Origin: Planctomycetaceae bacterium
GTDB taxonomy: Bacteria > Planctomycetota > UBA1135 > GCA-002686595
Reading direction: 5' to 3'
Assembly (NCBI GenBank): GCA_013360535.1
Contig: JABWBL010000010.1
Location: forward strand, 1-18,723
DNA length: 18,723 nt
Part shown: positions 14,232-18,723 of the stretch, in pieces
Layout of the letters: each line of letters begins with the position of its first letter
How positions within the stretch are numbered: position 1 is the first letter of the stretch
Translations under genes and position numbers: made by a program
Notes under the pieces: generated by a model
What the model saw: only the letters and a program-made list of their open reading frames with translations
The model's database searches: none
Told to the model about the DNA's origin: nothing

Positions 14232-15026
14232 ATGGCCCCGTCCACCTCTGAAGCCACGCTGGAACGGGTCCGTTCCAAGCGCCTCCTGCTGACGGTGACG
14301 ACCGGACGCAGCGGCACCGGGCACCTCGCGAAGGTGCTCGCGTGTTTTCCCGGCGTGAAGTCGGAGCACGAGCCGAAGCCGACCTTCGGCAGCGCGATGC
14401 GCACCGTGCAGCAGACGCCGGCCGCCGCGCGCGAGTTCTGGCTCGAGCACAAGCTGCCGCGCATCGCCGCCGTGCGTGCGCCGGTGTACGCCGAGACGAG
14501 CCACCTCGTGTGCAAGGGGTTCCTCGAGAGCGCGGTCGAGTTGCGCTTGCAGATGAGCTGGATCGAGCTCGTCCGCCCTGCACGCGCCGTCGCGCGCAGC
14601 CTGTGCTCGCTCGGCACGATTCCCGGCCGGACGTTCGCGGGGACGAAGTACTACCTGTCCCCGTTCGACGCGCGGGTGCGGCTCGCCGTGCCCCACGAGC
14701 GTGCGAGCAGGCTCAGCGACTACCAGCTCGCTTATTGGTATTGCCTCGAACTCGGCGAGCGAGCGCGGGAGCTGGAAGCGCTCGCGAAGGCCAACGGCAT
14801 CGGCTGGGTGCGCTGCGAACTTGAACAGCTCGCCGCGACGGACGGTGCGCTCGCGCTCGGACGCTCGCTCGACCTCGGCGAACCGTCCACCGTCGGTCGT
14901 CTGCGCCTAGCCGCGCTGTCGAGCCGCCCGAGCAACCGCAAGGAGCACTTGAAGGCACGTTTCGAGCTCGCCGACGACGAGTGCGAGCACGAGGAGCGCG
15001 AAGTGCGCGCGCTGGTCGGTCGTTAG
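14232..15026 (+). CDS. sulfotransferase-like P-loop protein
   Basis: This 264-residue protein begins with LLLTVTTGRSGTGHLAKVL (18-36), which fits the 5'-phosphosulfate-binding loop of PAPS-dependent sulfotransferases, here as TTGRSGTG. A later ELVRPARAVARSL segment fits the 3'-phosphate-binding region. The region between has EHEPKP and ETSHLVCKG, also common in this group. Such enzymes move sulfate from PAPS to sugars, lipids or proteins; the family also includes proteins with other roles. ATG 14232 is the only reasonable start near the divergent promoter; a longer frame upstream is the antisense of the exporter ATPase. The stop overlaps the stop of the opposite gene. It diverges from the exporter operon, and co-regulation through the shared dyad is a fair inference. 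Confidence 0.78.
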   Translation: MAPSTSEATLERVRSKRLLLTVTTGRSGTGHLAKVLACFPGVKSEHEPKPTFGSAMRTVQQTPAAAREFWLEHKLPRIAAVRAPVYAETSHLVCKGFLESAVELRLQMSWIELVRPARAVARSLCSLGTIPGRTFAGTKYYLSPFDARVRLAVPHERASRLSDYQLAYWYCLELGERARELEALAKANGIGWVRCELEQLAATDGALALGRSLDLGEPSTVGRLRLAALSSRPSNRKEHLKARFELADDECEHEEREVRALVGR

Positions 15027-15523
15027 CGGCCTTCGCGCTCGAAGTGGTAGACGCCGGCCTGACCGCTGGTCTCTTCGATCGATACGCGCAGGCGCGCCAT
15101 GTCGAGGTCCTCAAAGCGCTTCGAGATGCGCTGGTGCAGCTCGCGCCCGAACCACGTCGCCAGATTCTCGGAACTCGTGTTGTTGATCGGCAGCACGATC
15201 ACGTCGCCGGTCGGCGCCGCGTAGTACAGCCCGCGGTAGCGGACCTCGGTCACGCCGTCCTCGCGGTGGTGGTAGCGCAGCTCCGCGTGCTCGCCCGGGA
15301 TCAGCCAGTGCTCGTCGAGCTCGTCACACAGCTGCCGCACCACCGGCTTCACTTCCTTGAAATCGAGCACGAGCCCAAAGCGCGTCAGGCGCGCCTCGAC
15401 CTCGCACTGCACGCGGTAGTTGTGGCCGTGCAGGCGCTCCGACGAGCCGTCGGGAAAGATGAGGAAGTGTGCGGCGGAGAACTTGAAGTACTCCTTCGAG
15501 ATCGTGATCGACCAGCGTTCCAT
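15023..15523 (-). CDS. QueD/6-pyruvoyl-tetrahydropterin synthase family protein (E-x-x-H-G-H variant)
   Basis: This 166-residue protein belongs to the COG0720 pterin family, which acts on dihydroneopterin triphosphate from GTP. The zinc ligands are visible: H19 (FSAAHFL) and H32, H34 (LHGHNY). LVLDFKEVK, LDEHWL, TSSENLATW and SIEETSG match other family blocks. The catalytic cysteine that normally sits four residues before HGH is absent: the sequence is S-S-E-R-L-H-G-H, giving E29-x-x-HGH. In the literature as I recall it, Glu in this place marks the PTPS-III type, which can replace dihydroneopterin aldolase (FolB) in folate synthesis; a queuosine-pathway role is less likely. The segment from about 75 to 105 is longer than usual. 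ATG 15523 has a TACCCT box 8 bases upstream. Family is firm, reaction is not. Confidence 0.85.
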   Translation of the reverse strand: MERWSITISKEYFKFSAAHFLIFPDGSSERLHGHNYRVQCEVEARLTRFGLVLDFKEVKPVVRQLCDELDEHWLIPGEHAELRYHHREDGVTEVRYRGLYYAAPTGDVIVLPINNTSSENLATWFGRELHQRISKRFEDLDMARLRVSIEETSGQAGVYHFEREGR

Positions 15524-15531
15524 CGCGGCAT

Positions 15532-15537
15532 AGGGTA
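15532..15537 (-). promoter_or_regulatory. -10-like box 8 bases before the PTPS start
   Basis: Minus-strand CGCTACCCT places TACCCT at 15532-15537, then 8 bases to ATG 15523. This spacing would put transcription start at or next to the ATG. No SD is present. Confidence 0.4.
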
Positions 15538-15572
15538 GCGTGAAGCGACCTCGAACGGGCTCGCGCGGCTGC

Positions 15573-15578
15573 TATCCT
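15573..15578 (+). promoter_or_regulatory. -10-like box 8 bases before the FkbM methyltransferase start
   Basis: GCTATCCT gives TATCCT at 15573-15578, 8 bases before GTG 15587. The arrangement matches those at 14185-14190 and 15532-15537 and suggests a leaderless message. No SD is present. Confidence 0.45.
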
Positions 15579-15586
15579 CCTGCCCC

Positions 15587-16420
15587 GTGAGCGCCCCCAC
15601 CCGAACCGTCCGCCCCGCCGCGCTGGGGATCGATTTCGAGGTTCTCGCAGGCGACGCGATCCTCGGGCCGGCGATCGAGAAGGGCTCGTGGGCCGACCAC
15701 GAGCTCGCGCTGATGCGCGCCAACCTGCGGCCTGGCATGCGCGTGCTGGACCTCGGCGCCAACATCGGCTGGTTCAGCGCCGCCGCCGTGCTCGCCGGCT
15801 GCGAAGTGCACGCTTTCGAGCCCGTGCCGCACATCGCCGAGGTCTGCCGCCGCAACGTCGCGCGCGCGGTGGCCGCGGGCAAGGGCTCGTGCACGGTCCA
15901 TCAAGTCGCCGCGGGGGCCGAGCGTGGCCACGCGCGCATCGTGCTCAACGAACGCAACTTCGGCGACAACCGCGTGATCGAAGGTGCTGGCGCACCCGCC
16001 GACCTCGCCGGCGCGCGCGAGATCGAGATCGAGATCGCGCCCGTCGACAGCCTCGTTTTCGGCGGAATCGGCTTCGCGAAGATCGACACGCAGGGCTCGG
16101 AGTGGCTCGCGCTGCAAGGGATGCGAAACGTGCTCGCGCAGAGCCCGCGCCTCGCGCTGCTGATGGAGTTCTGGCCCTATGCGTTGCGCGGCACGACGCC
16201 CAAGGCGCTGCTCGACTGGCTTGCGAGCGAAGGCTTCACCGTCGGCAAGGCGACCGAAGCTCCGTTCCCGATGACGCCGGAGCGCATCCTCGCGCAGGTC
16301 TCGCGCCGCGATCCCGTGAAGGGCGGCATCGACCTCTACGCGACGCGTGGCACGCCGTTCCACGTGCTCGGGCTCAAGGCGCGCCTGCACGGTTTCGTGC
16401 GCAGCCTGAAGGAAGATTGA
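15587..16420 (+). CDS. FkbM-family SAM-dependent methyltransferase
   Basis: This 277-residue protein has the SAM-binding motif MRVLDLGANIGWFSAAA (about 51-67), the acidic end of strand 2 in VHAFEPVP, and the FkbM marker KIDTQGSEWLALQGM. FkbM methyltransferases methylate hydroxyl groups of polyketides, sugars and glycans. GTG 15587 is the first start compatible with the TATCCT box. Its stop is followed by a single base before the amidohydrolase ATG, so the two form an operon. The 63-base divergent gap to the PTPS gene has nothing but the two -10-like boxes. The substrate is unknown; proximity to the sulfotransferase-like gene suggests surface glycan modification, but they are not in one operon. 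Confidence 0.9.
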   Translation: MSAPTRTVRPAALGIDFEVLAGDAILGPAIEKGSWADHELALMRANLRPGMRVLDLGANIGWFSAAAVLAGCEVHAFEPVPHIAEVCRRNVARAVAAGKGSCTVHQVAAGAERGHARIVLNERNFGDNRVIEGAGAPADLAGAREIEIEIAPVDSLVFGGIGFAKIDTQGSEWLALQGMRNVLAQSPRLALLMEFWPYALRGTTPKALLDWLASEGFTVGKATEAPFPMTPERILAQVSRRDPVKGGIDLYATRGTPFHVLGLKARLHGFVRSLKED

Positions 16421-16421
16421 A

Positions 16422-17324
16422 ATGAGCGTCGTCGACTTCCACCTGCACCTGTTCTCGCGGCCGTACTTCGAAGCGTTGGCCGCGTTCTCGCCGCTGCCTG
16501 GTTCCGTGGACGAGCGCCTCGCGCGTGTCGTCGAGAAGGCGAAGCTCGAGCTGCCGCCGCCCGACCTCGCGGCGCACGTCGCGCGCTGGATCGCGGAGTT
16601 CGATCGCCACGGCGTCGAGCACGTCGCAGCGTTCGCGAGCGCGCCCGAAGCGACGCCGGCCCTCGCCGAAGCCGCCGTGCTCTCCAAGGGCCGCATCACA
16701 CCGTTCGCGCTCGTCAACCCGAAGGCCGAAGGTGTCGCCGCGCGCGTGCGCACGTTGCTCGAGACCAAGGGGTTCCGCGGTGTGTTGCTGTTCCCCGCGT
16801 TGCACCACTACGAGCTCGGCGCGCCCGAGTGCCGCGAGCTGCTCGGCGTGCTCGACGAGCAACGCGCCATCGCCTACGTGCACTGCGGGCTGCTCGTCGT
16901 GAAGCTGCGCGACCTGCTCGGGATCCCGCGCACGATGGACCCTCGTTTCGCCAACCCGCTGAACGTGATCCCCGCCGCCCACGCCTTCCCCAACGTGCGC
17001 TTCGTGATCCCGCACTTCGGCGCCGGCTTCTTCCGCGAGACGCTGCTCGCTGGCGCCCAGTGCCCCAACGTGTTCGTCGACACGTCCTCGACGAACTCGT
17101 GGATCGCGACCCAGCCCACCGAGCTCACGCTGCGCGACGTGTTCGAGCGCGCGCTGGGCGTCTTCGGCCCCGAACGCATCCTGTTCGGCACCGACTCCAA
17201 CACCTTCCCCGCCGGCTGGCGCGCCGACCGCCTCGCCGAACAACGCGCGATCGTCGACGCGCTCGCCCCGAGCTTCTCCTCCGCGATCTTCGGCGCCAAC
17301 GCCCGCCGCCTGCTCACGCGCTGA
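16422..17324 (+). CDS. metal-dependent amidohydrolase-superfamily TIM-barrel protein
   Basis: This 300-residue protein has the metal-binding set of the amidohydrolase_2 branch: H-x-H at VDFHLHLF (H7, H9), YVHCG (H154), VIPHFGAG (H198) and FGTDSN (D258). The order and length (about 300) fit a single-domain barrel related to ACMSD/gamma-resorcylate-type decarboxylases or lactone hydrolases. The specific reaction is not readable. ATG 16422 follows the FkbM stop by one base and has AAGGAAG about seven bases before it, so it is translated from the same message. Confidence 0.85.
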   Translation: MSVVDFHLHLFSRPYFEALAAFSPLPGSVDERLARVVEKAKLELPPPDLAAHVARWIAEFDRHGVEHVAAFASAPEATPALAEAAVLSKGRITPFALVNPKAEGVAARVRTLLETKGFRGVLLFPALHHYELGAPECRELLGVLDEQRAIAYVHCGLLVVKLRDLLGIPRTMDPRFANPLNVIPAAHAFPNVRFVIPHFGAGFFRETLLAGAQCPNVFVDTSSTNSWIATQPTELTLRDVFERALGVFGPERILFGTDSNTFPAGWRADRLAEQRAIVDALAPSFSSAIFGANARRLLTR

Positions 17325-17335
17325 GGTCTACTCCC

Positions 17336-17350
17336 TCGGCGCAGCGCCGA
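17336..17350 (+). terminator. possible hairpin after the amidohydrolase
   Basis: TCGGC (17336-17340) and GCCGA (17346-17350) enclose GCAGC, 11 bases past the stop. There is no T tract, so termination is uncertain. Confidence 0.2.
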
Positions 17351-17439
17351 CACGCGTGGCCTACCCACTGCGCTGCCCGCGCGTGCCGCCTCTGGCCGGC
17401 GAGCAGGCGAGCCCGCTGCGGGCGAGGCTCCGCGTCCAG

Positions 17440-17447
17440 AAGGAGGA
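17440..17447 (+). promoter_or_regulatory. strong Shine-Dalgarno site
   Basis: AAGGAGGA precedes ATG 17455 with good spacing and is the best ribosome binding site in the window. It excludes the longer frame that begins at 17356. Confidence 0.8.
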
Positions 17448-17454
17448 CGCCACC

Positions 17455-17868
17455 ATGCGTTCCAGCACGATCCTCACGCTGGCGCTGCTCGCGACGCTCA
17501 CGAGCTGCGCCTCGATCGTCAGCAAGTCGAAGTACCCGGTCTCCATCCAGAGCGACCCCGCGGGCCTCGAGTTCGACGTCGTCGACAAGGCCGGCAAGAC
17601 GGTCCACCACGGCACGACACCGCAGGTCGTCACGCTCGAAGCCGACGCCGGCTTCTTCCAGCGCGCGCACTACGTCGTGCATTTCCACAAGGCCGTCGCC
17701 CGCGAGACCGACGTCGAGCTCGTCGCCTCGCTCGACCCCTGGTACTTCGGCAACATCCTCTTCGGCGGCCTGATCGGCATCGTGATCGTCGACCCGCTCA
17801 CCGGCGCCATGTGGAAACTCCCCAAGGAGCTCCTCACCAAGGTCCCCACCGAAGTCGCGACCCTCTAG
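17455..17868 (+). CDS. small lipoprotein with conserved GNILFGGLIG...VDPLTGAMWKL ending
   Basis: This 137-residue protein has a lipoprotein signal ending LTSC (C18), then CASIVSKSKYPVSIQSDPAG, which looks like a PEGA-type beta domain with G-x-T-P (HGTTPQVVTL). The C-terminal third has a hydrophobic stretch, DPWYFGNILFGGLIGIVIVD, then PLTGAMWKL. I recall this ending from a widespread group of small bacterial lipoproteins of unknown function, and E. coli-type assignments do not fit. ATG 17455 is fixed by a strong SD. The protein could be lipid-anchored with the C-terminal Gly-rich segment in or near the membrane. It converges on the EboB-like gene with a 10-base gap. Confidence 0.8.
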   Translation: MRSSTILTLALLATLTSCASIVSKSKYPVSIQSDPAGLEFDVVDKAGKTVHHGTTPQVVTLEADAGFFQRAHYVVHFHKAVARETDVELVASLDPWYFGNILFGGLIGIVIVDPLTGAMWKLPKELLTKVPTEVATL

Positions 17869-17878
17869 CGACTGCCGC

Positions 17879-18723
17879 CTAGTTGGGCACCTTGTCGGCG
17901 TCGATGCGCGGGGATTGGCCGCGCAGGACGGAGTTTTCGCCGAAGATGGCGCGCTGGTCGATTGAGGCGGAGCCTTGGAGTGCCGCGACGTCGATCTGGC
18001 CGGACTGGGCGTAGGCGTCGAGGGCGTTCTGCCAGGTGACCTGCTCGACCCAGGCGGGGTCGATGCCGCGCTCGAGCATCAGCTTGGCGGTCTTGGGCAC
18101 CGAGAGCGGGTCGGAGATGCCCCAGTCGGCGGAGCTGTCGACGATGATGCGCTCGGGGCCGTACTTGCGCACGATCTCGACCATGCGCTCGGAGCCCATC
18201 TTGGTGTGCGGGTAGATCGTGAACGCGGCCCAGGCGCCGGCGTCGAGCACGTCCTGCACGGTCTCCTCGTTGTTGTGGTCGATCACGAGCTTCGTCATCG
18301 GCTGGCCACACTCGGCGGCGACCGACAGCGAGCGCTGGATGCCGCGCTTCTTGTCGCGGTGCGGCGAGTGCACCATCACGACCATGTCGTGCTTGCGCGC
18401 GAGCGCGAGCTGCGCCACGTAGGCGCGCTCCTCGGCCGGCGAGATCTCGTCGTAGCCGATCTCGCCGACGGCGACGACGCCTTCCTTCAGGAGGAAGCGC
18501 GGCAGGATGTCGAGCACCGGCTTGGCGAGCGCCTCGTTGTTGGCCTCCTTGCTGTTGAGGCCGATGGTGCAGTAATGGCGCACGCCGAACTGCGCCGCGC
18601 GAAAACGCTCCCAGCCCACCAGCATCGAGAGGTAGTCCACGTAGGTGTCGACCGATGTGCGCGGCTGGCCCTGCCAGAAGGCCGGCTCGATCACGGCCAC
18701 CACGCCGGCGGCCGCCATGGCCT
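17879..18723 (-). CDS. eboB: EboB-like TatD-family hydrolase, 5' end outside the window
   Basis: About 281 residues are visible. The 5' end is cut: the apparent ATG at 18718 is internal, since the sequence reads ...EAMAAAGVVAVIEP and the N-terminal D-P-H-x-H metal motif lies beyond the edge. Visible TatD-type parts are VGEIGYDE, VMVHSPHRDKKRG, LVIDHNNEE and IIVDSSADWGISDPL, the last holding the metal-binding Asp. The segments PAFWQGQPRTS, GWERFRAAQFG, HYCTIGLNSKEANNEAL and FTIYPHTKMG are ones I know from EboB, a protein of the ebo cluster, which in cyanobacteria and pseudomonads supports export or traffic of a metabolite precursor. The stop at 17879 is the end of any operon in this direction. 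Family assignment is strong; the reaction and the presence of other ebo genes are not shown here. Confidence 0.87.
   Translation of the reverse strand, partial: AMAAAGVVAVIEPAFWQGQPRTSVDTYVDYLSMLVGWERFRAAQFGVRHYCTIGLNSKEANNEALAKPVLDILPRFLLKEGVVAVGEIGYDEISPAEERAYVAQLALARKHDMVVMVHSPHRDKKRGIQRSLSVAAECGQPMTKLVIDHNNEETVQDVLDAGAWAAFTIYPHTKMGSERMVEIVRKYGPERIIVDSSADWGISDPLSVPKTAKLMLERGIDPAWVEQVTWQNALDAYAQSGQIDVAALQGSASIDQRAIFGENSVLRGQSPRIDADKVPN

Noticed and set aside
18718..18718. ATG as the start of the last gene
   Set aside because: The residues before it (EA-M) continue a conserved EboB/TatD sequence, and the N-terminal metal motif is missing, so this Met is internal.

Overview
This 18.7 kb window is chromosomal DNA from a very GC-rich bacterium with tightly packed genes on both strands. 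I count 19 protein genes, one of them cut by the right edge, and no rRNA, tRNA, CRISPR, transposase or phage gene. Three features suggest a Planctomycetota-like bacterium: tandem secreted proteins with a G-Y-W-K-N domain, many starts without a Shine-Dalgarno sequence, and lipoproteins and a SGNH hydrolase scattered among housekeeping genes. This is a judgement from gene style, not a phylogeny; a myxobacterium-like lineage is not excluded.

Region 1 (1-3480) holds envelope and secreted proteins: an exported thioredoxin-fold-like protein (+), then two tandem paralogues (-) with a signal peptide, a PKD-like domain and a GYWKN domain. The second paralogue ends in a Gly/Trp/His-rich tail. Region 2 (3481-9709) is mostly housekeeping: RibD for riboflavin (-), malate dehydrogenase (+) with a strong terminator, a membrane-anchored SGNH hydrolase (-), a YVTN-type beta-propeller lipoprotein (+), and the tRNA methylthiotransferase MiaB (-). 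Region 3 (9825-11489) has a hotdog thioesterase-like protein, a PPC-like lipoprotein and a small MORN-like exported protein, all on +.

Region 4 (11500-14177, -) is an ABC exporter operon of one ATPase and two ABC-2 permeases, joined by a 4-base overlap and a 3-base gap. Region 5 (14232-17324) has a sulfotransferase-like P-loop protein (+), a QueD/PTPS-family enzyme (-) whose catalytic cysteine appears replaced in an E-x-x-H-G-H motif, and a two-gene unit of an FkbM methyltransferase and an amidohydrolase (+). Region 6 (17455-18723) has a small lipoprotein with a conserved C-terminal signature (+) and, entering from the right edge, a TatD-family protein that I recognise as EboB-like (-). An ebo metabolite-traffic cluster may therefore continue beyond the window.

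The regulatory DNA is informative. Several promoters have a readable -35/-10 pair with 17-18 bp spacing. Three genes between 13.1 and 16.4 kb carry GCTAYYCT only 7-8 bases before a GTG or ATG start, the geometry of leaderless transcripts. A perfect 10-bp inverted repeat sits between the divergent exporter and sulfotransferase genes and places that motif symmetrically on both strands. Two convergent gene pairs share their stop-codon bases. I saw no clear new multi-gene system. The best leads are the leaderless/palindrome module, the secreted tandem paralogues, the PTPS variant and the ebo edge.
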